DNA of 42,493 nt from an uncultured Lachnospiraceae bacterium (lineage in GTDB: Bacteria > Bacillota > Clostridia > Lachnospirales > Lachnospiraceae). Below, piece after piece: positions 8,072-15,520 of the stretch. Both the position numbers and the translations under genes were made by a program. The stretch covers positions 1 to 42,493 of the forward strand of contig CANQUA010000022.1 in NCBI GenBank assembly GCA_947626915.1. The letters are read 5' to 3'. Under the pieces are notes generated by a model. That model saw nothing but the letters and a program-made list of their open reading frames with translations. It ran no database searches and had not been told where the DNA came from. Position 1 is the first letter of the stretch, and each line of letters starts with the position of its first letter.

Positions 8072-8722
8072 TTATCGGATCGCGGGGACCAGGAATTCGG
8101 ATGTGAACGCGCCGTCCTCGCTGTTGTATTTGACCCAGCCGCCATGCTTTTGGATGATCGCTTCGGCGCGCCGCAGCCCGAGCCCGTGGGCGCCGCCCTT
8201 GCGGGTCGGAAACAGGCCCCCTGATCTGGGGAGTTTGCCGCCGGAGGAATTCAGCATGGAAAAGTAGAGCATATTGCCCTTGATGTTCATAAACAGGCGG
8301 ATAAATTTCTCGCCGCCGGCGGCAAGGCAGGCTTCGATCGCATTGTCCAGGAGGTTTCCGACGATGACGGACAGCTCCACGTCGGAGAGCAGGAGCCGGT
8401 CGGGGACGTTGACCTTGACCGTGACCGCGATGCCGTCCGCCTTGGCCTGCGCGATCTTGGCGGAGAGGATCGCGTCCAGCGAGACGTTGCCGGTTTTCAG
8501 GAGCGTGTCGACATTTTGAAGCTTCTCGTCCAGCTCCCGGATGTATTGCCGCGCGCGGTCCAGCTCGCCCGCCTCGAGATAGCCGCTGAGCACCTGCAGA
8601 TGGTGGTGAAAATCGTGTTTGTAGCCGCGCATCTCCGTGTGGATGCTGCGGACTTCCTTTAAATGCCGTTCCGATTGTTCGGTCTGATATTCCATCAGTT
8701 TCAGCCAGGTCCTTTTAAGCAT
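8072..8722 (-). CDS. GHKL-type sensor histidine kinase, soluble, lacking a membrane sensor
   Basis: 216 residues. The N-terminal helix (residues 1-35) leads into the phosphoacceptor segment YKHDFHHHLQVL, with the likely phosphorylated His at 36. A GHKL/HATPase_c_5 domain follows (about 105-215) with the N box VGNLLDNAIEAC and the G-rich ATP lid HGLGLRRAEAI. This is the AgrC-like catalytic half, but no transmembrane helices are present, whereas typical members have five to seven in front. It may sense a cytosolic cue, pair with another membrane protein, or be a shortened gene. ATG 8722 lies three bases past the stop of the response regulator gene; the ribosome site GAGAGGG overlaps that gene's end. 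It should phosphorylate the LytTR regulator encoded just upstream. Confidence 0.88.
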   Translation of the reverse strand: MLKRTWLKLMEYQTEQSERHLKEVRSIHTEMRGYKHDFHHHLQVLSGYLEAGELDRARQYIRELDEKLQNVDTLLKTGNVSLDAILSAKIAQAKADGIAVTVKVNVPDRLLLSDVELSVIVGNLLDNAIEACLAAGGEKFIRLFMNIKGNMLYFSMLNSSGGKLPRSGGLFPTRKGGAHGLGLRRAEAIIQKHGGWVKYNSEDGAFTSEFLVPAIR

Positions 8723-8725
8723 AGG

Positions 8726-9418
8726 CTATACCCTCTCTATAAAAGCGCGGTGGATGTCGTCGTATTTTCCTCTCGCCAGAGGAACCTCCGCGCCGTTTTC
8801 CAGCGTCACCGAACCGCGTGAGATCCGCGTGATCTTTTTCAGCGAGACGACGTAGCTGCGGTGCGTGCGGTAGAAATCGTCCGAAAGGCGGGAAGCAATC
8901 GCGGAAAGCGGTTCTTTTACGCGGTATTCTCTGCCGGCGGCGTAAATGCTGACATAGTGCAGGAACGCTTCCAGGTAGAGGATATCGCTTTCGCAGAGTT
9001 TTACCGTCTCGCCCTCGCTCCGTATGACGATGGACGGCGGTTTCAGGGCCCGGCGCGCCGCGGCTTTGTCCAGTACCTCCGAAAGTTTTTGGGGAGATAC
9101 GGGCTTGATCAGATAGTGCAGGGCGTCGACCTCGTAGCCCTCGCCGTAAAACTCGAAGTGGGAGGTGATGAAGATGATCTCCGAGCGGCAGCCGCCCGCG
9201 CGCAGCTCTTTTGCCAGGTCGACGCCGGATTTTCCCTGCATTTCGATATCTAAAAGAAGAATGTCGGGAGCGGTCTCGCAGGAAAACAGGAACGCTTCCG
9301 CAGAGGAAAATTCGGACACGCGAAGCTCCGTCCCCGTCTGCCGGGACCAGTCGAGAACGAGACGTTTTATGGAAGCGCGTTCCTGCGCATTGTCGTCGCA
9401 GAGTGTTGCGGTCAGCAT
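8726..9418 (-). CDS. LytTR-family response regulator (AgrA/LytR type)
   Basis: 230 residues. The receiver domain covers about residues 1-120, with acidic residues D8/D9, the phosphoacceptor D57 in LLLDIEM, T/S in FITSHFEF and Lys in LIKPVSP. The LytTR DNA-binding domain covers about 130-230, with FYRTHRSYVVSLKKI and a conserved C-terminal PLARGKY. LytTR proteins bind direct repeats about 21 bp apart; a matching pair sits upstream of the ABC exporter genes downstream of this operon. The start has the strong site AAAGGAGG eight bases before ATG 9418. First gene of a two-gene unit with its cognate kinase. Likely an activator of the exporter genes. Confidence 0.93.
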   Translation of the reverse strand: MLTATLCDDNAQERASIKRLVLDWSRQTGTELRVSEFSSAEAFLFSCETAPDILLLDIEMQGKSGVDLAKELRAGGCRSEIIFITSHFEFYGEGYEVDALHYLIKPVSPQKLSEVLDKAAARRALKPPSIVIRSEGETVKLCESDILYLEAFLHYVSIYAAGREYRVKEPLSAIASRLSDDFYRTHRSYVVSLKKITRISRGSVTLENGAEVPLARGKYDDIHRAFIERV

Positions 9419-9447
9419 GGAGGACCTCCTTTCGGCGTGATAGGATG

Positions 9448-9476
9448 ATTATAGCAGAGTCCGGCGGCGAAATCAA
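9448..9476 (-). promoter_or_regulatory. Sigma-A promoter of the two-component operon
   Basis: On the minus strand TTGATT (9476-9471), exactly 17 bases, then a perfect TATAAT (9453-9448), 30 bases upstream of the response-regulator start. A basal constitutive promoter, unlike the activator-type promoter of the ABC genes. Confidence 0.75.
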
Positions 9477-9894
9477 GGAACGGGGAAGTTTTAGGGGCGC
9501 CTGATCGGGAGGAATGTAGGAGGTGCCAAAGATGTTAGAACCAGCAGATTCCTACAGAAGAGAAGATTTAAATGAAAAGCGGCGCAGAGCAGAAAAGGGA
9601 GTGAAAAGCCGGCAGATCGGAAAAGGTCTTGCGGCAAATGTGCATAGTAAGACACATAGAAAAGTCCTTTTGAGGGATTACAAGCCTCAAAGGGACTTTT
9701 TATTTTGCTTTCTCCATTCTATAAAGCAGCCGCATCGGACGGGACAGCCGGCCGGAAAGAAAGTTCACATGAGAGAGGGAAAGTTATTCATAAATTCCCG
9801 GAAAAAATTTGGATACCGTGTGAAATGCAGATAAAATCAGACGGAATGAAGATTTAATAAAAAGAAAAACGTCGATTCATGATGAAAAAAGGAC
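9477..9894 (+). other. Intergenic region containing a terminator, no convincing gene
   Basis: About 420 bases between the divergent LytTR operon and ispE. It holds an open frame of 103 codons (9523-9834, starting MPKMLEPADSYRREDLNEKR) that runs straight through a strong terminator hairpin, so it is probably not translated to its end. The part before the hairpin has a lysine/arginine-rich, protein-like composition and might be a small gene or a remnant of one. The remainder is A/T-rich without recognisable elements up to the ispE promoter. Confidence 0.4.
9661..9706 (+). terminator. Rho-independent terminator with no clear gene in front
   Basis: AAAGTCCTTTTGAGG (9661-9675) pairs with CCTCAAAGGGACTTT (9685-9699), a 15-base stem with one G-U pair, followed by TTTTATTTT. 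The minus-strand reading starts with AAAATAAAAAG, so it points to plus-strand termination. The left arm's first 14 bases are the same as in the terminator at 34710. Confidence 0.8.
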
Positions 9895-9926
9895 TTGAAA
9901 AATGCTGTGTGCAGTATATAATATAC
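9895..9926 (+). promoter_or_regulatory. ispE-gntR promoter with overlapping palindromic operator
   Basis: TTGAAA (9895-9900), 16 bases, TATAAT (9917-9922). The -10 box is the centre of the 13-base palindrome GTATATAATATAC (9914-9926), and similar half-sites (ATACAATATACAATA, then GTATAC) continue to about 9949. FCD-type GntR regulators often bind such TATAC-containing palindromes, so the regulator encoded as the second gene may control its own operon here. The 180-base leader holds an imperfect direct repeat (CGCAGAGCGGCGC near 9970 and 10031). Confidence 0.6.
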
Positions 9927-10114
9927 AATATACAATAGACAGTATACATAAAGAGAACGCAGGGGATTACGCAGAGCGGCGCTTCTGTTTTGGGCCGGAA
10001 AGTTTAGGGGGCACGCGGGAGTTATGATGTGCGCAGAGCGGCGCCTCCGTTTCCGGCAGGGGATGCCGGGGCATATGCGGGACGGGAGAATATACGTCAG
10101 ACAGGAGAGATACG

Positions 10115-11002
10115 ATGATCAGACATTTAAGTCTCAGAGCCTACGCGAAGATCAATCTGGCCCTGGACGTATTGGGCAGGCGGGCAGACGGTTATCATGA
10201 GGTCCGTATGATCATGCAGACCGTGGGGCTGTATGACCGGATCGATCTGGTTTACCGGGAGCAGCCGGGGATCACGGTGGAAACGAATCTGTATTATCTG
10301 CCGGTCAATGAAAACAACCTGGTGTATAAGGCGGCCGCCCTGCTGATGAAGGAATTTGAGATCCCAAACGGCGTACATATCCGGCTGAAGAAATACATAC
10401 CGGTGGCGGCGGGGATGGCAGGAGGCAGCAGCGACGCGGCCGCGGTGCTTTTTGGGGTAAATAAAATGTTCGGCCTGGGGCTGACTATGGAAGAACTGCA
10501 GCAGCGGGGCGCGAAGATCGGCGCGGACGTGCCGTATTGCGTGCTGAGAGGAACGGCGCTCTGCGAGGGGATCGGCGAGAAGCTGACGCCGCTTCCGCCT
10601 ATGCCCCGGTGCCAGGTGCTGATCGCGAAGCCGGCGGTCAGCGTATCGACAAAGAGCGTGTATGAAAATCTTCACGCGGACCGGCTGACCGCGGACCAGC
10701 ATCCGGACGTGGACGGTATGCTGGAGGCGATCCGCAGCCAGGATTTGTCCGGGATAGCGTCCAGGATGGGCAATGTATTGGAGCTGGTGACGGTTCCGGA
10801 GCACCCGGAGATCGAAGAGATACGGAAGCTGATGCTGGAGACCGGCGCGATGAACGCGATGATGAGCGGCAGCGGGCCTACGGTTTTCGGCTTGTTTTCG
10901 AATCCGAGAGCTGCGGCGGCAGCTTATGAGCGGATGCGTTACGGCAGAGGAACACAGTTTGCCAGACAGGTGTATCTGACCAGTCTGTATAATAGAAAAT
11001 GA
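10115..11002 (+). CDS. ispE: 4-diphosphocytidyl-2-C-methyl-D-erythritol kinase
   Basis: A 295-residue GHMP-family kinase that phosphorylates CDP-methylerythritol, the fourth step of the non-mevalonate (MEP) isoprenoid pathway in the cytoplasm. The N-terminal AYAKINLALDVLGRRADGYH motif carries the catalytic Lys region, the ATP-binding glycine loop is PVAAGMAGGSSDAAA (about residues 94-108), and the C-terminal GHMP motif is AMMSGSGPTVFGLF. Full family length. ATG 10115 follows AGGAGAG. Twelve bases separate its stop from the GntR-type regulator gene, so the two are cotranscribed. Confidence 0.96.
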   Translation: MIRHLSLRAYAKINLALDVLGRRADGYHEVRMIMQTVGLYDRIDLVYREQPGITVETNLYYLPVNENNLVYKAAALLMKEFEIPNGVHIRLKKYIPVAAGMAGGSSDAAAVLFGVNKMFGLGLTMEELQQRGAKIGADVPYCVLRGTALCEGIGEKLTPLPPMPRCQVLIAKPAVSVSTKSVYENLHADRLTADQHPDVDGMLEAIRSQDLSGIASRMGNVLELVTVPEHPEIEEIRKLMLETGAMNAMMSGSGPTVFGLFSNPRAAAAAYERMRYGRGTQFARQVYLTSLYNRK

Positions 11003-11014
11003 GAGAAGCAAAGG

Positions 11015-11710
11015 ATGGAGAAGGCCATGGAGTACAATCTGAACGTGACGATGAACGAATATCTGCCGCTGCGGGATGTGGTTTTCAATACATTGCGGCA
11101 GGCGATCCTGAGAGGCGAACTGGCGCCGGGCGAGCGCCTGATGGAGATACAGCTGGCGGACCGCCTGGGAGTCAGCCGCACTCCGATCCGTGAAGCGATC
11201 CGGAAACTGGAGCTGGAGGGCCTGGTGCTGATGATCCCGCGCAAGGGCGCCGAGGTTGCCAGGATCTCCGAGAAGAGCCTGCGGGATGTGCTGGAGGTTC
11301 GCCGCTCTCTGGAAGAGCTGGCGACGGAGCTGGCGTGCCAGCGGATGAGCGAGGAGCAGATCGGGGAGCTGTCGGAGGCGAAGGAAGCGTTCGCGCGGGC
11401 CGTGGAACATGGGGATATTATGGAGATGGCGGAGACGGACGAGCGCTTTCATGACGTGATCTACCGCGGCACCGGCAATGACCGGCTGGTTCAGATCCTG
11501 AATAATCTTCGCGAGCAAATGTACCGTTACCGTCTGGAATACATAAAGGACGCCGACAAACGCCAGGTCCTGCTGGTGGAGCATGATAATATTTTCAGGG
11601 CGATCTCTGCTCACCATGTGGCCGAAGCGAAAGAGGCTATGCGGGAGCACATTGATAATCAGGAAATCACCGTTTCCCGAAACCTGAAAGGGAGCGAAAA
11701 AGCAGGCTGA
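11015..11710 (+). CDS. GntR-family transcriptional regulator, FCD (FadR-like) subgroup
   Basis: 231 residues: winged helix-turn-helix at about 15-82 (YLPLRDVVFNTLRQAILRGE ... GVSRTPIREAIRKLE) and a helical FCD ligand-binding domain (about 90-220) with the metal/ligand residues typical of the group (D in LRDVLEVRRSLE, H in DERFHDVIY and VLLVEHDNIFRAI, H in MREHIDN). It should repress or activate in response to a small organic acid or similar ligand. Its likely operator is the palindrome over the ispE promoter, giving autoregulation. Start 11015 follows GAAGCAAAGG; ATG 11027 is an alternative with GGAGAAGG in front. Confidence 0.92.
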   Translation: MEKAMEYNLNVTMNEYLPLRDVVFNTLRQAILRGELAPGERLMEIQLADRLGVSRTPIREAIRKLELEGLVLMIPRKGAEVARISEKSLRDVLEVRRSLEELATELACQRMSEEQIGELSEAKEAFARAVEHGDIMEMAETDERFHDVIYRGTGNDRLVQILNNLREQMYRYRLEYIKDADKRQVLLVEHDNIFRAISAHHVAEAKEAMREHIDNQEITVSRNLKGSEKAG

Positions 11711-11755
11711 ATCTGCGCAGGGCGGAATGGCCCGGGATCGTTTCGGCTGGAACCT

Positions 11756-11850
11756 CCGGAGCCGGTTCGGCCAGCGGCCTGGGCCCATTTCGGTCAACCC
11801 CCCCGGAACCGGTTCGGCCAGCGGCCTCGGACCCATTTCGGTCAGACCCC
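11756..11850. repeat. Two tandem 47-base repeats between gntR and spoIIR
   Basis: Copy 1 at 11756-11802 and copy 2 at 11803-11850, both starting CCGGA(G/A)CCGGTTCGGCC and ending in CATTTCGGTCA plus a C run. They differ at only a few positions. Copy 2 includes the stop codon of spoIIR (11844-11842, minus). Each unit contains GGCC-GCT-GGCC and can fold into short hairpins, so it may act as a weak bidirectional terminator; no T run is present. Confidence 0.8.
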
Positions 11851-12501
11851 CAGCAGCCAGTCCAGCAGCCGGAAGCGCACCCGGATCTTCCGGTCCCTTG
11901 TATCTGTCAGAGCCTCATAGTCCTCCTCATCCAGCAGGACCTGAAGCTCTGTTTTTGATTCCTCGGGAATTACCGCGTGAACGGCGTCCAGGAAGCAGAG
12001 CCGGGGGTAGAGGAGGCACCACCAGTTCCGGCCCCGGCCCTGCCCCAGCGTGACCCTGACGGCGTCGTAGATACCGGAGGGCAGCAGGATATCCCCGTAA
12101 TATTTGGCGGGGAAATGGCTCCGGGCGATCTCGATTTTGACCGGGTAACGGCAGTCCCGGCCGGCCAGATAGGCGGAAGCCTTGGCTTCCAGGTCCTCAT
12201 GATGGAGCGTAACGTATTCGCAGAGAGACGCTTTTATACCGGCGGCGTCGGAAGGAGAAGTACCGGTTGGGGCGGACTGGTCGGCCGCCTCCCGCAGTTC
12301 TTCCAGCAGCAGGTCTTTGACCCCGGCCTTTAACTCCTGGTCCCGGCGGGAATTGCTGTTGGCCAGGACGTGGAACCGCAGAAGCGCGGGAGAGATGCGG
12401 TCAGCCAGGTCCTCATTTCTCAGGCGGAGCCAGACGACGGTACACAGAAGCGCCGTCAGAAAGCACACGGCGGAGAGCGTCAGTTCACATTTATGTTTCA
12501 T
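11842..12501 (-). CDS. spoIIR: Stage II sporulation protein R
   Basis: 219 residues. SpoIIR is made in the forespore under sigma-F, crosses to the intermembrane space, and triggers SpoIIGA to process pro-sigma-E in the mother cell. An N-terminal signal/membrane segment (residues about 8-27, LSAVCFLTALLCTVVWL) precedes the family motifs RFHVLANSNSRRDQELK, FPAKYYGDILLPSGIYDAVRV and the signature GQGRGRNWWCLLYPRLCFLD. ATG 12501 follows the strong site AAAGGAGG. It is divergent from ddl with a 90-base shared promoter region. Presence of this gene marks the organism as a spore former. Confidence 0.93.
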   Translation of the reverse strand: MKHKCELTLSAVCFLTALLCTVVWLRLRNEDLADRISPALLRFHVLANSNSRRDQELKAGVKDLLLEELREAADQSAPTGTSPSDAAGIKASLCEYVTLHHEDLEAKASAYLAGRDCRYPVKIEIARSHFPAKYYGDILLPSGIYDAVRVTLGQGRGRNWWCLLYPRLCFLDAVHAVIPEESKTELQVLLDEEDYEALTDTRDRKIRVRFRLLDWLLGV

Positions 12502-12523
12502 GGAAAATTATCCTCCTTTCTGA

Positions 12524-12551
12524 TTGTAATTGTAACCAGGTATGGTATAAT
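12524..12551 (+). promoter_or_regulatory. Sigma-A promoter of ddl-murI
   Basis: TTGTAA (12524-12529), 16 bases, then a perfect TATAAT (12546-12551), with TGG just before it. It lies 40 bases upstream of the ddl start and overlaps the candidate sigma-F promoter of spoIIR on the other strand. Confidence 0.65.
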
Positions 12552-12556
12552 TAAAC
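12529..12556 (-). promoter_or_regulatory. Candidate sigma-F promoter of spoIIR
   Basis: On the minus strand GTTTA (12556-12552), 14 bases, GGTTACAAT (12537-12529), 27 bases upstream of the start codon. It fits the Bacillus sigma-F -10 pattern GGNRANAMT at eight of nine positions and GYATA at four of five. spoIIR is a known sigma-F target in Bacillus. Confidence 0.45.
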
Positions 12557-12589
12557 ACGATTATCAGAACCTGCAGGGAGGAAATTCAG

Positions 12590-13720
12590 ATGAAGGAAAC
12601 GATTGCCGTACTGTTTGGCGGTCAGTCGTCGGAGCATGTGGTATCGTGCATGTCGGCGGCGAATGTGATCGACCAGATCGATAAAGATAAATACAATATA
12701 CTGCTGATCGGAATTACGGAAGAAGGGCGCTGGCTGCTGACCCGGTCTGTGGAAGAGATCCGCTCGGACAAATGGCGGGAGGGAACCATAACCGCGGTTA
12801 TCAGTCCCGACGCCACGAAGCGGTGCGTTGTGGTGAGCGGCGAGACGGGCGAAGCGGACGCGGCGGCATTTTTTGTGGAAAACGGAGACGCGGCGCGCCA
12901 TGCCGTAAAGACAGGGTCCGGGTATGAGATCCCGGTCGACGTGGTCTTCCCGGTGCTGCACGGGCTTTACGGCGAGGACGGCACGGTCCAGGGACTGCTG
13001 GAACTGGCCGGAATCCCCTATGTGGGCTGCGGCGTATTGGCGAGCGCCGTCTCCATGGATAAATTCTACACGAAACGGATCGTGGATGGCCTGGGCATCC
13101 GGCAGGCGGACTATGTGCCGGTCATGCGGCGGGAACTGTCGGACATGGACGCTGTGGCGGAAAGAGTGGAGGAGGCGCTGGAGTATCCGGTTTTTGTGAA
13201 ACCGTCCAACGCCGGTTCTTCCCGCGGCGTCAGCAAGGCCAGGGACCGGGAAAGCCTGGTTGCGGCCCTGACCGAAGCGGCGCGCCATGACCGCAAGATC
13301 CTGGTGGAAGAAGCGATCGTGGGCCGTGAGATCGAATGCGCGGTATTCGGCGGCGGGATGCGGCCCGTGGAGGCGTCCGGCGTCGGAGAGGTCCTGGCCG
13401 CGGCTGAATTTTACGACTTTGACGCGAAATATTATAACGCGGAATCCCGGACCGTGGTGGACCCGCAGCTTCCCGGCGATGCGGCGGAGACGGTGCGGCG
13501 GTATGCGGCGGAGATTTTTAAAGCGGTGGACGGTTATGGCCTGGCCCGCGTGGATTTCTTCGTCAGAGAAGACGGACAGGTGATCTTCAATGAGATCAAT
13601 ACGATGCCGGGCTTCACGGCCATCAGCATGTATCCCATGCTCTGGGAGGCCAGAGGGATCAGCAAAGCGCAGCTGGTGGAAAACCTGATCGCTCACGCGA
13701 AGGAGCGCCGCCATGGATAA
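12590..13720 (+). CDS. ddl: D-alanine--D-alanine ligase
   Basis: 376 residues, ATP-grasp fold. It joins two D-alanines for peptidoglycan precursor synthesis in the cytoplasm. Visible motifs: N-terminal VLFGGQSSEHVVSCMSA, substrate loop HGLYGEDGTVQG, ATP-grasp segments YPVFVKPSNAGSSRGVSK and ILVEEAIVGREIECAV, omega-loop FYDFDAKYYN, and metal-binding FNEINTMPGFT. The omega-loop Tyr in DAKYYN is of the ordinary D-Ala type and does not suggest a vancomycin-resistance D-Ala-D-Lac ligase. ATG 12590 follows GGGAGG. It overlaps murI by eight bases, so both wall-precursor enzymes are translationally coupled. Confidence 0.95.
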   Translation: MKETIAVLFGGQSSEHVVSCMSAANVIDQIDKDKYNILLIGITEEGRWLLTRSVEEIRSDKWREGTITAVISPDATKRCVVVSGETGEADAAAFFVENGDAARHAVKTGSGYEIPVDVVFPVLHGLYGEDGTVQGLLELAGIPYVGCGVLASAVSMDKFYTKRIVDGLGIRQADYVPVMRRELSDMDAVAERVEEALEYPVFVKPSNAGSSRGVSKARDRESLVAALTEAARHDRKILVEEAIVGREIECAVFGGGMRPVEASGVGEVLAAAEFYDFDAKYYNAESRTVVDPQLPGDAAETVRRYAAEIFKAVDGYGLARVDFFVREDGQVIFNEINTMPGFTAISMYPMLWEARGISKAQLVENLIAHAKERRHG

Positions 13721-14531
13721 AAACGCGCCGATCGGGGTCTTTGATTCGGGGGTGGGCGGGCTGACGGTAGCCAGAGAGATCATCCGCCAGATGCCCGACG
13801 AGCGGATCATTTATTTCGGGGATACGGCCAGACTGCCGTATGGAAGCAAATCCCGCGACACGGTCATCCGTTATTCCCGGCAGATCATCCGTTTCCTGAT
13901 GACGAAGCAGGTAAAAGCGATCGTGATCGCCTGCAACACGGCCAGCTCCTATGCGCTGGATACGGTGGAACGGGAATTCGACCTGCCGATCCTCGGCGTG
14001 ATCAAGGCGGGGGCCCGGACAGCGGTACACGCGACCCGCAACGGCAAGATCGGCGTGATCGGAACCGAAGGCACCATCGGCAGCGGCATTTACACCGAGG
14101 TTATGAAGCAGATGAACCCGGATATCGAGGTCACGGGAAAAGCCTGCCCGCTCTTCGTGCCGCTGGTGGAGGAGGGGCTTCTGCACGATTCGGTCACGGA
14201 CGAGATCGCGTCCCGGTATCTGAGCGTGCTGAAGGGCCGGTTTATCGACACACTGGTGCTGGGCTGCACCCATTATCCCCTGCTCCGGTCTACGGTAGGG
14301 CGGATCATGGGCAGCGATGTGACGCTGGTGAATCCCGCTTACGAGACGGCGCTGGAGCTGAAGGCGCTTCTGGAGGAGCGGGGGCTGGCCACAGAGGCCG
14401 GCGATGCGGACGACGCGGAGAAGTACCAGTTTTACGTCAGCGACCTGGCGGAGAAATTTACCGCATTCGCCACGTCGATCCTGCCGAAGCAGGTGAAAGA
14501 GACGAAGAAGATAGACATTGAGAATTACTGA
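13713..14531 (+). CDS. murI: Glutamate racemase
   Basis: 272 residues. It interconverts L- and D-glutamate to supply D-Glu for peptidoglycan. Both catalytic cysteines are present: C74 in ACNTASS and C185 in LGCTHYPLL. The N-terminal motif GVFDSGVGGLTV and FGDTARLPYG are diagnostic. The start overlaps the last codons of ddl, with the ribosome site AAGGAG inside the ddl end. Followed, after about 100 bases containing a CCGGCA..TGCCGG hairpin, by a DUF1934 gene. Confidence 0.96.
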   Translation: MDKNAPIGVFDSGVGGLTVAREIIRQMPDERIIYFGDTARLPYGSKSRDTVIRYSRQIIRFLMTKQVKAIVIACNTASSYALDTVEREFDLPILGVIKAGARTAVHATRNGKIGVIGTEGTIGSGIYTEVMKQMNPDIEVTGKACPLFVPLVEEGLLHDSVTDEIASRYLSVLKGRFIDTLVLGCTHYPLLRSTVGRIMGSDVTLVNPAYETALELKALLEERGLATEAGDADDAEKYQFYVSDLAEKFTAFATSILPKQVKETKKIDIENY

Positions 14532-14629
14532 CGGCGCGGGCCGGCATTATCGTTGCCGGGCCGGGAGGCAGCCGCTCTTTTGGGCACGTTATTTTGATTT
14601 GCCGTGGATTCATCGGAGAGGAGGGCAAT

Positions 14630-15079
14630 ATGACGCGAGACGTTCTGATCAGTATCACCGGCGCGCAGATTTCGGAAAACGGTCCGCAGGAGGTGGAAAT
14701 GATGACGGTGGGCGATTATTTCGGGAAGAACGGGAAGCATTACCTGATGTATGAGGAGCTGCTGGAGGATGGTTCCGGCTCCATCAAAAATACGATCCGG
14801 ATCGAGCCCGACGTCCTCTCCATCACCAAAAAGGGCGTTGCCAGCACGCAGATGGTATTTGAAAAGGATAAAAAGAACCTGGCCTGCTATATGACCCCGT
14901 TTGGGCAGATGATGATCGGACTGCATACGCGGGATCTGCGGGTGGAGGAAGAAGAGGAACTGATCCGGGTGGAAGTGGATTATGCCCTGGATATCAATTA
15001 CGAGCATGTGTCGGACTGCAATATTACGGTTGCGGTCCGGCCCAGAGGCGCGGGGGAGACAGCGCGGAGCGCTCAGTAA
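14630..15079 (+). CDS. DUF1934 family protein (YwiB-like)
   Basis: 149 residues forming a small beta-barrel-type protein of the DUF1934 family. Recognisable pattern: DVLISITGAQ at the N terminus, YLMYEELLEDGSGSIKNTIRI, LACYMTPFGQMMIGLHTR and VEVDYALDINYEHVSDCNI. The function is unknown; in Firmicutes the gene often sits near wall-precursor or argS/rpoE genes. ATG 14630 is preferred to an in-frame upstream ATG at 14594 because GGAGAGGAGGG lies directly before it. Probably the last gene of the ddl-murI unit, since a hairpin follows. Confidence 0.85.
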   Translation: MTRDVLISITGAQISENGPQEVEMMTVGDYFGKNGKHYLMYEELLEDGSGSIKNTIRIEPDVLSITKKGVASTQMVFEKDKKNLACYMTPFGQMMIGLHTRDLRVEEEEELIRVEVDYALDINYEHVSDCNITVAVRPRGAGETARSAQ

Positions 15080-15086
15080 ACGGAAA

Positions 15087-15136
15087 CGCCCATTTCCGGC
15101 GGGAAGCTATGGGACCGGCCCGGGAATGGGCGCTTT
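15087..15136 (+). terminator. Candidate terminator after the DUF1934 gene
   Basis: CGCCCATT (15087-15094) pairs with AATGGGCG (15125-15132), with further GGG/CCC pairing inside, followed by a short CTTTG. The T tract is weak. Confidence 0.45.
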
Positions 15137-15181
15137 GCGCGGAAGTTTCCGCCCGGCGCCTGCGCGAATGTCCGTGCAGGC

Positions 15182-15270
15182 TGCGGGAGGCGGCGCGGAC
15201 GGGCATTCGCGGCTCCGAAAATATGGCCGTGTTCGTCATTGGCGGATTGCGGGAGGCGGCGCGGACGGGC
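15182..15270. repeat. Pair of 23-base direct repeats in a GC-rich spacer
   Basis: TGCGGGAGGCGGCGCGGACG plus GGC occurs at 15182-15204 and 15248-15270, 66 bases apart and identical. No gene is present between 15080 and 15684; the region carries these repeats, a promoter and a second repeat pair. Confidence 0.8.
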
Positions 15271-15315
15271 GGAATGAGGCTGCCGGATGGGCCGGAATTC
15301 GGTTGACGGACGGTG

Positions 15316-15344
15316 TTGACAGGAAAACCGGAAATTGGTATGAT
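15316..15344 (+). promoter_or_regulatory. Strong sigma-A promoter of the lacI-type gene
   Basis: Perfect TTGACA (15316-15321), 17 bases, TATGAT (15339-15344). The start codon of the regulator is about 340 bases downstream, so the transcript has an unusually long GC-rich leader that contains two 67-base repeats and a GGCGCGGCGCGGCC-TTTTT segment near 15390-15410. Confidence 0.7.
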
Positions 15345-15520
15345 ATAAAAAAATACGATGCATCCGGACGGTGTGGGATCAGGGAAGGGTTGGCGCGGCG
15401 CGGCCTTTTTGTATTTGCGGCGGGCTCGGCCGGACGCGAAGGCCGGGCTGCGGGAAGCGAAAATGCCGCAGCGCAATGCCGTGGAGACCGCATGGCGCGG
15501 GACGGCATGGTGGGAGTACG

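Noticed and set aside
8009-8224. Plus-strand frame encoding a Cys-rich peptide (CTNCVGPCTNC)
   Set aside because: The Cys motif is simply the translation of the 14-base direct repeat, and the frame runs antisense into the kinase gene without a ribosome site. Not taken as a precursor peptide for the exporter.
9523-9834. 103-codon open frame before ispE
   Set aside because: It reads through a strong terminator hairpin and has no recognised domain. The first half cannot be fully excluded as a small gene.
12590-13720. Ligase gene as a vancomycin-resistance D-Ala-D-Lac ligase
   Set aside because: The omega-loop keeps the ordinary Tyr (DAKYYN) and the neighbour is murI, with no vanH or vanX.
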